Shown: positions 41,275 through 49,828 of the stretch, one piece after another | How positions within the stretch are numbered: position 1 is the stretch's first letter | How the letters are laid out: every line of letters starts with the position of its first letter | NCBI GenBank assembly: GCA_021730285.1 | Contig: CP082962.1 | Coordinates: 1,116,001 to 1,180,000 of the forward strand | DNA from: Desulfovibrio sp. JY | Lineage (GTDB): Bacteria > Desulfobacterota > Desulfovibrionia > Desulfovibrionales > Desulfovibrionaceae | Direction of reading: 5' to 3' | DNA length: 64,000 nucleotides | Notes under the pieces: generated by a model | Told to the model about the DNA's origin: nothing | The model's input: only the letters and a program-made list of their open reading frames with translations | Databases searched by the model: none | Made by a program: the position numbers and the translations under genes

Positions 41275-41697
41275 ATGAAACGTTTTCTGTTCGTTGCCCT
41301 TGTCCTGACCTTAACCCTGGCAGCCGCCAGCATGGCCCTGGCCCAGTCCACCATGTATTGCGTCAAACCCAACGGCGCGGCCGTGGCCGCCATCACCATG
41401 CCCCCCGGCGACACGCACGACCCGAGCGTGGTCTGCAACGCGGTGGTGCCCCAGTGCTACCTGACCTGCACCGCCGTGCTCCAGACCCAGATGGGCGGCG
41501 CGGCGCCCAACGTGCCGGCCATTCCCGTCACCCGGCAGATGCTCCAGAACCTCGGCAACCCGGCCCCCGAGACCCCGGCCATGTGCGCCCAGCAGTACCA
41601 GCGGTGCGTGGCCCAGTGTCGCGGCGACCGGGCCTGCGTCAGCTACTGCCAGTCCGTGCGTTCCGGCTGCGGCACCGGCAACCGCCGGGGCTGGTAG
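41275..41697 (+). CDS. Cys-rich secreted protein
   Basis: 140 aa. AAGGAGG six bases before the ATG. Residues 1-22 or so are a Sec signal peptide (LFVALVLTLTLAAASMALA). The mature part has ten Cys, including the pattern QCYLTC ... CAQQYQRCVAQCRGDRACVSYCQS, so several disulphides in the periplasm or outside the cell are likely. No family recognised. A strong terminator follows (41728-41760). It is divergent from the F0 operon. Confidence 0.8.
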   Translation: MKRFLFVALVLTLTLAAASMALAQSTMYCVKPNGAAVAAITMPPGDTHDPSVVCNAVVPQCYLTCTAVLQTQMGGAAPNVPAIPVTRQMLQNLGNPAPETPAMCAQQYQRCVAQCRGDRACVSYCQSVRSGCGTGNRRGW

Positions 41698-41727
41698 CTC
41701 CGGCCGCGTTCCTTTTTTTCGCTTTCC

Positions 41728-41760
41728 CGCCGGAGGGCCTGGCCCTCCGGCGGTTTTTTT
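41728..41760 (+). terminator. Intrinsic terminator after the Cys-rich protein gene
   Basis: CCGCCGGAGGGCC and GGCCCTCCGGCGG with a 2-base loop, then seven T. Confidence 0.9.
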
Positions 41761-41765
41761 GCGCC

Positions 41766-42269
41766 TCAGGCCTTCTCCTGCGCCGCCAGCGCGTCCAGCA
41801 CCTCACGCAGGTGGTCGATGTGGAATTGCAGATGGTAGCTCCCGAGGCCGGCGATCAGCGCGCCGAGGGTCGGATACTCGCTCAGGGGCGACTGTTTCAG
41901 CTGGGGGATGCGCGCCTTGCGGCCGAGATCCTCCTCGGAGAGGCTTTCGGCGAAAGCGGCCATGGCCTCGTATTCCTGCCGGATGGCGTTGCACAGTTCC
42001 CCGGCGTCCAGGGCCTCGCGCTCCTCGGACAGATAGGTTTTTTCCACGCCGATGTTGAGGGTGGGCGCGTCCGCGTCCAAAAAGGCCTGGAAGAGCGGGC
42101 GATAGCCCCCGTCCGCGCCCAGGATGTGGGACAGGATCTCCCGGGGGGACCAGCGTCCCTCGGGCGCGCGCGAAAGGGTCGCCGCATCGATTTCCCGGCA
42201 GACCGCCGTCAAGGCCTCGAGCTTTTGCCGGATCTCCCCCGCCACTTTGCTTCCCGTGGTCGTTGCCAT
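41766..42269 (-). CDS. DinB-family protein
   Basis: 167 aa, four-helix bundle of the DinB/YfiT type. Candidate metal-binding His are in ILSHILGADGGYR (about 47-59) and YHLQFHIDHLRE near the C-terminus, the usual three-His arrangement. Such proteins are metal-dependent thiol or epoxide transferases or have unknown substrates; cytoplasmic. It ends close to the terminator of the opposing gene. The EmrB gene lies 105 bases upstream in the same direction. Confidence 0.75.
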   Translation of the reverse strand: MATTTGSKVAGEIRQKLEALTAVCREIDAATLSRAPEGRWSPREILSHILGADGGYRPLFQAFLDADAPTLNIGVEKTYLSEEREALDAGELCNAIRQEYEAMAAFAESLSEEDLGRKARIPQLKQSPLSEYPTLGALIAGLGSYHLQFHIDHLREVLDALAAQEKA

Positions 42270-42374
42270 TGCGCTGCCTCCTTTCCGAAAAGGTGGAACA
42301 GGATGGGATCACGGCCACGATACCCCCGCTTGCGCGTTTGGGGCAAGCGGCAGGCGTGTTGCGACAGGCGCGGC

Positions 42375-43955
42375 TTATCGGCGAAACATCCGGGGCCGCC
42401 CGCCCGAGCCGCCGACCCGCATGAAAAGGGCCGGCACGATACCCGCGACAAAGACGGCGGCGGTCAGCAGAAAGCTTTCCCGAAACCCCATCATCCGGCC
42501 CTGGGCGGCGATCATTTGCGACAGGAAATGGTAGGCCGCCTCGGGCCGCAGGGCCTGGGACACGTCGTCGTAGACGCCGGCCCTGGTCAAAAGCAGCGAA
42601 ATGACGTCCAGGGTGTCGGCGGCGGCGTGGGTGCCGGTTTGCAGGGCGTTTAGGGCCTGGCAGTAGAGCGTGGTCTGGCGCTCCAGGTAGACGGACAGCA
42701 GGCTGACCCCCACCGCGCCGCCGAGCTGGCGCATGAAGTTGATGTTGCCCGCGCCCTGGCCCATCTGCTCGGGCATAAGAACCCGCACCGCGCCGCTGTT
42801 TAAGGCCGGGGTGATGCAGCCAAGGCCCAGCCGGCCCAGGAGCACCCACCAAGTAAAGGTCCAGAAGTCGGTGGAGGTGCCGGCGTCGGTCATAAGCCAG
42901 CTCGAGTAGCCGAAGATGGCCAGTCCGAAGACGATGAGCAGGTACGGCGGCACCCGGTCGGCCAGCCGCCCGGAAATGGGCGAGGCCGCCCCGATGGCCA
43001 GTCCGGCCGGCATGAGCATGAGCCCGGCGGCGGTCGGCGTGTAGCCCTGCACGGTCTGGACGAACAGCGGAATCAGGTAGGTGGAGCCGAAAAGCCCCAT
43101 GCCGAGAATAAACGAGACCACGGCGGCGGCCAGAAACCGGGGATTGGCATAGACGCCGAGGGCCAAAAGCGGAGCGCGGCAGGTCCGCTCTCGGACCAGA
43201 AAGGCCGCCCAGGCGCAGGCGCTAACGCTCAGCGCGCCAAGGACGAAGGCCGAATCCCAGCCCTTGCGCTGGCCATTGGACAACCCGCCCAAAAGCGAGG
43301 CCACGGCCAGGCACAGCAGCACGAACCCGGGCAGATCGAACACCCCGGCCCGGCGCTTTTCCGGCCTGGGCAAAAAGGCCAGTCCCAGCGCCGCGCCCAC
43401 CAGGCACAGGGGGATGCCCATGAAAAAGATGTAGCGCCAGGAAAAATTGTCGATGAGCACCCCGCCAAGGGTCGGGCCGAGGGCCGGGGCCACCACGATG
43501 CCAAGGGTGTAGATGCCCATGGCCGTGCCGCGCTTGGTGGCGTCGAAAACGGTCAGGATGACCACCATGGACACGGGCTGGATCAGCCCGGCCGACGCGC
43601 CCTGGATGACCCGGGCCAGGATGAGCACGTCTTCGCTTACGCTCATGCCGCCGATGATCGAGCCCGCGACGAAGGCCACCAGCGCCGCCTGGTAGGCGAC
43701 CAAGGGGCCGTAGGCGGCCAGCGCCCAGCCGGTCAGAAGCATGCTTGCGGTCATGGCCGCCAGAAAGGCGGTGGACAGCCATTGCACCTGGTCCTGGCCC
43801 ATGCCGAATTCGCCCATGATGTCCGGCATGGCCACGTTGAACATGGTGGAGGACAGGACGGTTGCGATGCAGCCCATCATCACGGCGACGGTCGCGTACC
43901 ATTTATAGGCCGCGCCGTAGCGCGCGGTCAGCGACTCAGCCGTTTTCGGCGTCAA
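42375..43955 (-). CDS. emrB: EmrB/QacA-type multidrug efflux MFS transporter
   Basis: 526 aa, about 14 membrane segments, DHA2 family. Visible are FNVAMPDIMGEF after helix 1 and the motif LARVIQGASAGLIQPVSMVVI with GTAMGIYTLGIVVAPALGPTLGG (antiporter motif C). It exports drugs or other amphiphiles with protons, probably through a tripartite complex with the EmrA-like protein. The start is TTG with GGAGG six bases upstream, and overlaps the emrA stop by 20 bases. Operon MarR-emrA-emrB. Confidence 0.9.
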   Translation of the reverse strand: MTPKTAESLTARYGAAYKWYATVAVMMGCIATVLSSTMFNVAMPDIMGEFGMGQDQVQWLSTAFLAAMTASMLLTGWALAAYGPLVAYQAALVAFVAGSIIGGMSVSEDVLILARVIQGASAGLIQPVSMVVILTVFDATKRGTAMGIYTLGIVVAPALGPTLGGVLIDNFSWRYIFFMGIPLCLVGAALGLAFLPRPEKRRAGVFDLPGFVLLCLAVASLLGGLSNGQRKGWDSAFVLGALSVSACAWAAFLVRERTCRAPLLALGVYANPRFLAAAVVSFILGMGLFGSTYLIPLFVQTVQGYTPTAAGLMLMPAGLAIGAASPISGRLADRVPPYLLIVFGLAIFGYSSWLMTDAGTSTDFWTFTWWVLLGRLGLGCITPALNSGAVRVLMPEQMGQGAGNINFMRQLGGAVGVSLLSVYLERQTTLYCQALNALQTGTHAAADTLDVISLLLTRAGVYDDVSQALRPEAAYHFLSQMIAAQGRMMGFRESFLLTAAVFVAGIVPALFMRVGGSGGRPRMFRR

Positions 43956-45069
43956 TGTCCACCTCCACCATCATGCCCGGGCGCAGGGGATTGTCCGCCG
44001 GCTGGTCGACCTTGATGCGCACCGGCACCCGTTGGGTGATCTTGGTGAAGTTGCCCGAGGGATTGGGGCTCGGCAGCAGGGCGAACTGGTTGGTGGCGGC
44101 GTCGCCGATGCGCTCGACCGTGCCCGCGAAGCGCCGGCCGGGGTAGGCGTCCACGGTGATGTCCACCTTCTGGCCCGGGCGCACGCCGGCGAGCTTGGTT
44201 TCCTTGAGGCGGGCCTCGACCCAGACGGCCTTGGAGTCGTGCAAAAGCAGCATGCGCTGGCCGGGGATGACGAATTCCCCGGGCTCGACGAACTTGCGGT
44301 CCACCACGCCGCCAATGGGGCTTCGCACCACCCGGTCGGCAAGCGACACTTCCTTCTGGCGGATCTGGGCCCGGACCTCGGCCATTTGCGCGGCCAGCTG
44401 CTCGATCCGCTTTTGGAGCACGGCCACGTCGCCGCGCCTGGCTTCGGCATCGGCCAAATTGGCCCTGGCCTCGGCGATGGCGGCCTTGGCCTGGCGCATC
44501 TTTTCCGCGGTCTGCTCGTTGGTGGTGCGGGCCACGTCCCAGGCCTGGGTGGAGATGACCTTTTGCGCCACGAGGCGCTTGTTGCGGTCGTAGTCGAGCC
44601 TGGTGCGCTCGAGTTCCGCCTGGGCGGCGCTGAGCGCCGCCTCGGCCCCCTCATGGCGGGCCTTGGACGCGTTCACGTCGCTTTCCGTGGAGCCGCGCGT
44701 GACGCCGAGCTGGGTGGTCAGGCGCTCGGAATCGAGGCGCAAGGCCTCGAGCTTGGCCCGCAGTTCCTCCACTTCGAGCGACGCCTCGCGCTGGTCGATG
44801 CGGGCCAGCTCCTGGCCCTTTTCCACCGTATCGCCGTCGGTCACCGGCCGCGCGGCCACAAAGCCGTCCACCCGGCTGCTGATGGTGACCATGTCCGCCT
44901 CCACCTTGGCGTCGTTTTCCGTGACGTGGTTCCAGCGCAGCCCCACCCAGCCGGCAAGGGCCGCGACGACCAGGCCGAGGCCCGAGGCCAGAAGCAGTTT
45001 CCTGCGGCGCGGGGACACAAAAAAAAGGGGCCGGCCGGCCCTTGCGCTGCGCGTCGTCTCCGTGGACAT
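43936..45069 (-). CDS. emrA: EmrA-type membrane-fusion protein
   Basis: 377 aa. One membrane segment (about 27-47), a lipoyl/barrel region (VDGFVAARPVTDGDTVEKGQEL), a long coiled-coil hairpin (about 105-240), and a C-terminal beta-barrel (SPIGGVVDRKFVEPGEFVIPGQ). This is the HlyD family periplasmic adaptor that joins EmrB to an outer-membrane channel. GGAG 11 bases before the ATG supports the MSTETTR start over one nine codons upstream. The outer-membrane partner is not encoded nearby. Confidence 0.9.
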   Translation of the reverse strand: MSTETTRSARAGRPLFFVSPRRRKLLLASGLGLVVAALAGWVGLRWNHVTENDAKVEADMVTISSRVDGFVAARPVTDGDTVEKGQELARIDQREASLEVEELRAKLEALRLDSERLTTQLGVTRGSTESDVNASKARHEGAEAALSAAQAELERTRLDYDRNKRLVAQKVISTQAWDVARTTNEQTAEKMRQAKAAIAEARANLADAEARRGDVAVLQKRIEQLAAQMAEVRAQIRQKEVSLADRVVRSPIGGVVDRKFVEPGEFVIPGQRMLLLHDSKAVWVEARLKETKLAGVRPGQKVDITVDAYPGRRFAGTVERIGDAATNQFALLPSPNPSGNFTKITQRVPVRIKVDQPADNPLRPGMMVEVDIDAENG

Positions 45070-45129
45070 GTTCGGTTGGACTCCTTCGGTACGCATAGTG
45101 GACAGAAAAACGCGACGTGCCGGGAGGTT

Positions 45130-45579
45130 CTAGCCGTCGACGCGGGGGGAGGCGTTCAGGTTGGCCAAAAGCCGCGTCATGACGCGCAGGCACACGGCCA
45201 AGTCCTCTTCGGCAACCCCGTCCCACAGCGTCCGACGAAATTCGGCCACGATCCGGCCGATCTCGTCCCGGATCGCCTCGGCCTGCCCGGTCAGGCAGAC
45301 ATCCTTGCTGCGCCGGTCGGCGGGCTGGTCGCGGCGGGTGATAAGCCCCATGCGCTCCAGGCCGTCGAGCACGCGCACCACGGTCGGGCCTTCGACGCCG
45401 ATGCACTCGGCGATATCCTTTTGGGGCATGACCCCGCCGTTATTGGAAAGGTAAAACAGGATAAGCCACTTGGCCTGGGTCAGGCCCAGCGGGGACAGAC
45501 GTTCGTCGAGACGCGTGCGCATGAGGCGCGCGGCGCGGCTTATGGCGGTGCCGAGTTGTTCGCGAGGGGTTTTGGGCAT
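45130..45579 (-). CDS. MarR-family transcriptional regulator
   Basis: 149 aa. Winged-helix core LTQAKWLILFYLSNNGGVMPQKDIAECIGVEGPTVVRVLDGLERMGLITRRDQPADRRSKDVCLT with the recognition helix and the DxRSK wing. It is a likely local repressor of emrAB that dissociates on binding a drug-like ligand. The chosen ATG starts the family core; the frame runs on upstream across the promoter. A 13-base palindrome overlaps its promoter (45604-45616), consistent with autoregulation. First gene of the operon with emrA and emrB. Confidence 0.9.
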   Translation of the reverse strand: MPKTPREQLGTAISRAARLMRTRLDERLSPLGLTQAKWLILFYLSNNGGVMPQKDIAECIGVEGPTVVRVLDGLERMGLITRRDQPADRRSKDVCLTGQAEAIRDEIGRIVAEFRRTLWDGVAEEDLAVCLRVMTRLLANLNASPRVDG

Positions 45580-45603
45580 GGTTCTCACTCTTTTCGCTGC
45601 AAA

Positions 45604-45639
45604 GCTATTTAATAGCACCCTATCGTTTGTCAAGCTTAT
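45604..45639 (-). promoter_or_regulatory. MarR operator and promoter
   Basis: GCTATTTAATAGC (45604-45616) is a 13-base palindrome. On the minus strand TTGACA (about 45633-45628) lies upstream, and TAAATA, inside the palindrome, can serve as a -10 with 16-base spacing. Binding there would block the promoter. Confidence 0.6.
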
Positions 45640-45661
45640 AAACCACACCAACTAAAATCGA

Positions 45662-45690
45662 TTGACGTATGGGAAATCTTAAAATATAGT
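45662..45690 (+). promoter_or_regulatory. Sigma70 promoter of the AT-rich islet
   Basis: TTGACG (45662-45667) and TATAGT (45685-45690), 17-base spacing, 56 bases before the first gene of the islet. Confidence 0.65.
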
Positions 45691-45745
45691 ATTACTGAAT
45701 TAAAAAACAGATGGTTAGGCGAAGAAAGCAGCGGGAGCGTGCGCA

Positions 45746-46288
45746 ATGAACGATAAGGACGAGATGCACAAACTGCTCAATATCGAGATTTTGGAAACCG
45801 CGAAACAGCATTACTCCGAACTCAGGCAAACATGGTCGCTCCTGGATAAAAAAGCCGAAAGTTCCATCACCGTGGCTGGTATTTTTCTGGCAGCCATTTT
45901 TGCATTCATGAAGGAATTCAGCCACAATATAGGATACTTTGAAAAAATAACCCTAGTCGGGATAGTGATCTTTTTAATGTCTACGATTGCACTCGCTCTC
46001 GCGGCCCTATGGGGGAGAAAGTCTTACATTTCTCCACCCTCGGAAAGTATCAGAGGGCGTGTTGAAAAACTACTAAACATCAAGGAAACAGAGCCGGTTG
46101 ACGACTTTATCAATTTATCAATATCACTATTAAATGATTTCTCAACAGATTGGGACAAGATCAGCGATAAAATTTTTATAAAAATAAAGAAAAAAGGAGC
46201 ATACACGATACTATCTCAAGTAACACTCTTTACATCTCTAGTACTTGTTTCAGTCACAATGGCAATAAAAGTTCTTATTGCACAATAA
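45746..46288 (+). CDS. AT-rich membrane protein (SLATT/2TM-effector-like)
   Basis: 180 aa. A helical N-terminus (LNIEILETAKQHYSELRQTWSLLDKKAES) precedes two membrane segments (about 44-60 and 72-94), then a cytosolic helical region and a third hydrophobic segment at the C-terminus. The LDKKAESSITVAGIF pattern before the first segment recalls two-membrane-helix effectors of nucleotide-signalling defence systems (SLATT and Pycsar-like), but I see no cyclase partner. Base composition is much lower in GC than all neighbours, suggesting recent transfer. Alternative: a generic small membrane protein. Confidence 0.6.
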   Translation: MNDKDEMHKLLNIEILETAKQHYSELRQTWSLLDKKAESSITVAGIFLAAIFAFMKEFSHNIGYFEKITLVGIVIFLMSTIALALAALWGRKSYISPPSESIRGRVEKLLNIKETEPVDDFINLSISLLNDFSTDWDKISDKIFIKIKKKGAYTILSQVTLFTSLVLVSVTMAIKVLIAQ

Positions 46289-46312
46289 AACCAAGTTCAA
46301 CAGGGATCAATT

Positions 46313-46627
46313 ATGACGCAATGTATCTACGAAAAAGGTGGGGTACGATGCCCTTTTAAGACAAAAAACAACAGCATCTATTGCGAAGCACACCTCATGT
46401 TAATGAATAATGCCACCCTGATAGAGTTATCCCAAGGAACAGGGCATTTTCGATTTTCTCGATTACGGCATGTAGTTAACCAAAACAAACCGTTAGGCAA
46501 TTCTCTAGGAGGAAGTCAGGCTGTTTACATCAAGGCCACTACGCACGGCGCGGTGATTGCCCGGGAAACCGGCTCTGCGAAATTGGTCAACCGGCCAAAC
46601 TGCACACCTGTTTTAGGAAAAAAGTAG
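46313..46627 (+). CDS. Small protein with Cys/His motif, second gene of the AT-rich islet
   Basis: 104 aa. The N-terminus has C-x8-C-x12-C-x2-H (Cys4, Cys13, Cys26, His29; CIYEKGGVRC ... YCEAHL), a likely small zinc-binding motif as in phage-type CxxH proteins. The rest has no known domain. It starts 24 bases after the stop of the membrane protein gene with AGGG before the ATG, so the two are probably cotranscribed. The 5' part is AT-rich; the last third is closer to host composition. Confidence 0.55.
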   Translation: MTQCIYEKGGVRCPFKTKNNSIYCEAHLMLMNNATLIELSQGTGHFRFSRLRHVVNQNKPLGNSLGGSQAVYIKATTHGAVIARETGSAKLVNRPNCTPVLGKK

Positions 46628-46718
46628 CCCGCGCGAGCCCACATCGACGCCGCGCCGTAAGCCGAGTTTCAGGCGCGCATGTGTGCGTCGCGTCCCATGC
46701 GCGATGCGAACAGTCACA

Positions 46719-47918
46719 CTACCCCGCCGCGCGGGCCGGGGTGCGGATGCACTGGGTCAGCGCCAGCGAAAGCACGCCGAGGCCAATGCCGATGAAAAAC
46801 GGGATCCGGTAGTCGAACATCCACAGCAGCCCGCCGAGCACCGGCATGAGCACGGCCGCAATGTGGTTGATGGTGAACCCCATGGCCATGCCCGAGGCGA
46901 TGTCCTCGGGAGCGGCGATCTTCTGGTAGTAGGTGCGCACGCCGACGTTGAAGTTGAAGAGCAGAAAATCGAGCACGTACATGCAGCCGGCCACGATGGG
47001 CGATTCGGTGTAGGCGTAGGTGAGAAACACCAGGATCATGCCGGCGTATTCGACGGAAAGCAGCTGGCGCTCGCCGAACCGGTTGATGGCCCGGCCGATC
47101 ATGGGGTTGAGGAAATAGTTGATGACGTTGTTGACGACGAAGAGAATGGTGATGGACTGGACGGTGAAATCGAACTTCTTGACCAGCAAAAACACGGCGA
47201 ACACCACGAAGATCTGCCGCCGCGAGCCTTCGAGAAAGGTGAGCATGTAGTAGAGCCAGTATTTCCGGCGCAGATACATCTTCTTTTTCTGGGGCGGGCC
47301 GGCCGGGGTGCAGTCCTTGCGCGAAAGCCCCCACAATCCGACCAGGATGACGCAGACCCCGGCCACGGCGAAAATCTCGGTGTAGCCCATGGCGTCGGCC
47401 AGGAAATAAATGGCCACGCCGACCACGATGTTGCCGAGCGCCGCCAGGGCCCGGATGCGCGAGAGCACCACCGGGGCCTCGAGGGTGTTGAAATGCTGGA
47501 GGGTGAGTGACTGGTTGAGCGGCTCGAAGGCGTGAAAGCCGGCGGACCAGATGAGCGTGGTGAGGCTTAGGCCCCAGAGGTTGGGGAAAAGGCCGGTCAG
47601 GGCGATGCCGAGGCCGAGCACGACGATGGACAGGGCGGCGGCCCGCTGCTCGCAAAAAACGAGCAGCACGTAGACGACGAGCATGGACAAAAAGCCCGGC
47701 ACCTCGCGGATGGACTGGACGAGGCCGATCTGGTCGGCCCCGAGGTGGGCCGTTTCCACGGCGAAGTTGTTGATCAGCGTGCGCCAGGCTTGCAGCCCCG
47801 AGGTCGAGGCCACGACCATGACGAGGAGAAAAAGCAGGATGTCCGCCCGCCCGCTGGCGCGAAGGGCCGTGCGGGTGAGCGCGTGTTCCGGCCGGGCCGG
47901 ATCGTCGCTTCGTTTCAC
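46719..47918 (-). CDS. MFS-family transporter
   Basis: 399 aa, about 12 membrane segments. Patterns ADQIGLVQSIREVPGFLSML and AGFHAFEPLNQSLTLQHF and the basic mid-loop (RKYWLYYMLTFLEGSRRQ) suit a distinct MFS subfamily of unknown substrate. The GTG start overlaps the asnB stop (GTGA), so it is translationally coupled to asparagine synthase and belongs to the GT-asnB-MFS operon. Inner membrane. Confidence 0.8.
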   Translation of the reverse strand: MKRSDDPARPEHALTRTALRASGRADILLFLLVMVVASTSGLQAWRTLINNFAVETAHLGADQIGLVQSIREVPGFLSMLVVYVLLVFCEQRAAALSIVVLGLGIALTGLFPNLWGLSLTTLIWSAGFHAFEPLNQSLTLQHFNTLEAPVVLSRIRALAALGNIVVGVAIYFLADAMGYTEIFAVAGVCVILVGLWGLSRKDCTPAGPPQKKKMYLRRKYWLYYMLTFLEGSRRQIFVVFAVFLLVKKFDFTVQSITILFVVNNVINYFLNPMIGRAINRFGERQLLSVEYAGMILVFLTYAYTESPIVAGCMYVLDFLLFNFNVGVRTYYQKIAAPEDIASGMAMGFTINHIAAVLMPVLGGLLWMFDYRIPFFIGIGLGVLSLALTQCIRTPARAAG

Positions 47919-49825
47919 GGAATAATGCTCGGTTTGTGGGCTTCAAGCCACAGTTGCAGGACGAGCAGCGTCCAGAGCTTCTTGCGATGGTCGACCGCGC
48001 CGGTGGCGTGCTCGGCCACGAGGCGCGACACTGCCTTGGGGTTGAAGATGCCCTGCTCGCGCAGGTGCTTTTCGCCAAGGAGCATATCCACCTGGGGGCG
48101 CAGATGGCCGCGCAGCCAGGAGGCGACGGGGATGAGAAAGCCCCGCTTGCCCCGGCCCAGGATTTCCTTGGGCAAAAGCCCGGCCACGGCTTTCTTGAGC
48201 AGGTATTTCCGCTTCGTTCCCCGCAGCTTGTAGCGCGAAGGCAGGCGGCAGATGAATTCGGCCACGTCGCGATCGAGAAAGGGGGCGCGCGCTTCCAGGG
48301 AATGCATCATGGAGCAGCGGTCCACCTTCACCAGGATGTAGTCGAGCATGTACTGGCGGGCGAAGGCGTAGCCGACCCGGGCCAGCGGGTCCTTGGCCGG
48401 GTAGGCGTCGAAAAGCGCCCTGGTCGGCGCGAAAAGGGTCGCCGGGTCGAGCATACCGGCCGGCGGGTCGCGCCACAGGTTCGCCTGGGCCTCGGCGGTG
48501 AAGGCCGAAAGCCAGGTCTGGACGCGCAGCCACTGCGGCGCCCGGGCCCCGGCCAGAAAGGTGTCGGCCACGAACCGGGGGTTCACGTAGCCGGCCGATT
48601 GCGGCAGCAGTCTGGTCAGCGGCTCGATGAGGCGCTTGCGGGCGAAGGACGGCAGCCGGTCGTAGGCCGCGGCCAGCTTGAAGGCCGGAAAATACTCGTA
48701 GCCGTAGAAAAGCTCGTCCGGGCCGTCGCCGCCAAGGGCCACGGTCACGTTTTCGCGGGTCACCTGGGACAGCAGATAGGTGGGCACGATGGACGGGTCG
48801 GCCATGGGCTCGTCGAAACGCGAGACGATCTCGGGCAAAAGCGCCCCGCAGGCGTCGGCGGACAGGATGCGCTCGTGATGGTCGGTGGCGAAGCGCGCGG
48901 CCACCAGCCGGGCGTAGCGCGACTCGTCGTAGGAAGCCTCGGTGAAGCCGATGCTGAAGGTCTTGATGCGCGAGACCATGCCGGCGGTCAGCGCCGCCAC
49001 GGTGGAGGAATCCACCCCGCCCGAGAGAAATACCCCGAGCGGCACGTCGGCCACCAGCCGGCGCTTGACGGCCTGGGCCAGAAGCAGGCGCAGCTCGGCG
49101 CACAGGTCCTCTTCCGAGGCCTTGGGCTCGGGCCCGGGCAGGGGCATGTCCCAGTAGGAATCGGTGGTGAGCCTCCCGTCCCGAAACAGCAGGTAATGGC
49201 CGGGCCTAAGCTTGAAGACGTCCTTGTAGATGGTCTCCGGGGTCGGGACGTATTCGTAGGCGGCAAAGCGCATCAGCGCCGCAACCGGCGTCTCCAGGCG
49301 CAAAAAAGGCAGCCTGGCCAGGGCGGAAAGCTCCGACCCGAAGGCCAGCACACCCTTTTGCAGGGTGTAATAAAAGGGTTTCTTGCCGAAGCGGTCCCGG
49401 GCGGCGAACAGCGTGCGGCTGGCCTTGTCCCAGAGGGCGAAGGCGAACATGCCTTCCAGGGCGTCGAGGCCGGCGGGACCGTCCAGCAGCCAGGCGGCCA
49501 GGATGACCTCGGTGTCGCTTTGGGTGCGAAAGCGGAAGCCGCGCGCCGCGTAGCGGGCCTTCAGTTCCCGGTAGTTGTAGATCTCGCCGTTGAAGGTGAC
49601 CACAGCCCGGCCGTCCGCGTCTTCCATGGGCTGGGCCCCGGCGGCCAGATCGATGATGGAAAGGCGTCTGTGGCCCAGGGCGCACGGGCCTTCGAGCAAA
49701 AGCCCCTCGCCGTCCGGGCCGCGATGGGCCAGGGCCCCGGTGGCCGCGGACAGAAAGGACAGGCGCTCGGCCTCGGGCGGCAACCCGCCGCCGGCGGGCC
49801 AGACGAAACCGGCGATGCCGCACAT
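47915..49825 (-). CDS. asnB: Glutamine-hydrolysing asparagine synthase
   Basis: 636 aa. N-terminal class II glutaminase with Cys2 nucleophile (MCGIAGFVWP), FNGEIYNYREL and SDTEVILAAWL; C-terminal synthase with the ATP pyrophosphatase loop LSGGVDSS at about 265. This long AsnB type is common in exopolysaccharide or peptide-modifying gene clusters, where it amidates a carboxyl group such as a uronate, rather than serving asparagine supply. It follows the glycosyltransferase by three bases and overlaps the MFS gene. Both actives look intact. Confidence 0.93.
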   Translation of the reverse strand: MCGIAGFVWPAGGGLPPEAERLSFLSAATGALAHRGPDGEGLLLEGPCALGHRRLSIIDLAAGAQPMEDADGRAVVTFNGEIYNYRELKARYAARGFRFRTQSDTEVILAAWLLDGPAGLDALEGMFAFALWDKASRTLFAARDRFGKKPFYYTLQKGVLAFGSELSALARLPFLRLETPVAALMRFAAYEYVPTPETIYKDVFKLRPGHYLLFRDGRLTTDSYWDMPLPGPEPKASEEDLCAELRLLLAQAVKRRLVADVPLGVFLSGGVDSSTVAALTAGMVSRIKTFSIGFTEASYDESRYARLVAARFATDHHERILSADACGALLPEIVSRFDEPMADPSIVPTYLLSQVTRENVTVALGGDGPDELFYGYEYFPAFKLAAAYDRLPSFARKRLIEPLTRLLPQSAGYVNPRFVADTFLAGARAPQWLRVQTWLSAFTAEAQANLWRDPPAGMLDPATLFAPTRALFDAYPAKDPLARVGYAFARQYMLDYILVKVDRCSMMHSLEARAPFLDRDVAEFICRLPSRYKLRGTKRKYLLKKAVAGLLPKEILGRGKRGFLIPVASWLRGHLRPQVDMLLGEKHLREQGIFNPKAVSRLVAEHATGAVDHRKKLWTLLVLQLWLEAHKPSIIP

Positions 49826-49828
49826 GGC

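Noticed and set aside
45746-46288. Calling this protein a Pycsar-type effector
   Set aside because: The membrane layout is suggestive only, no pyrimidine cyclase gene is next to it, and I cannot run a profile search.
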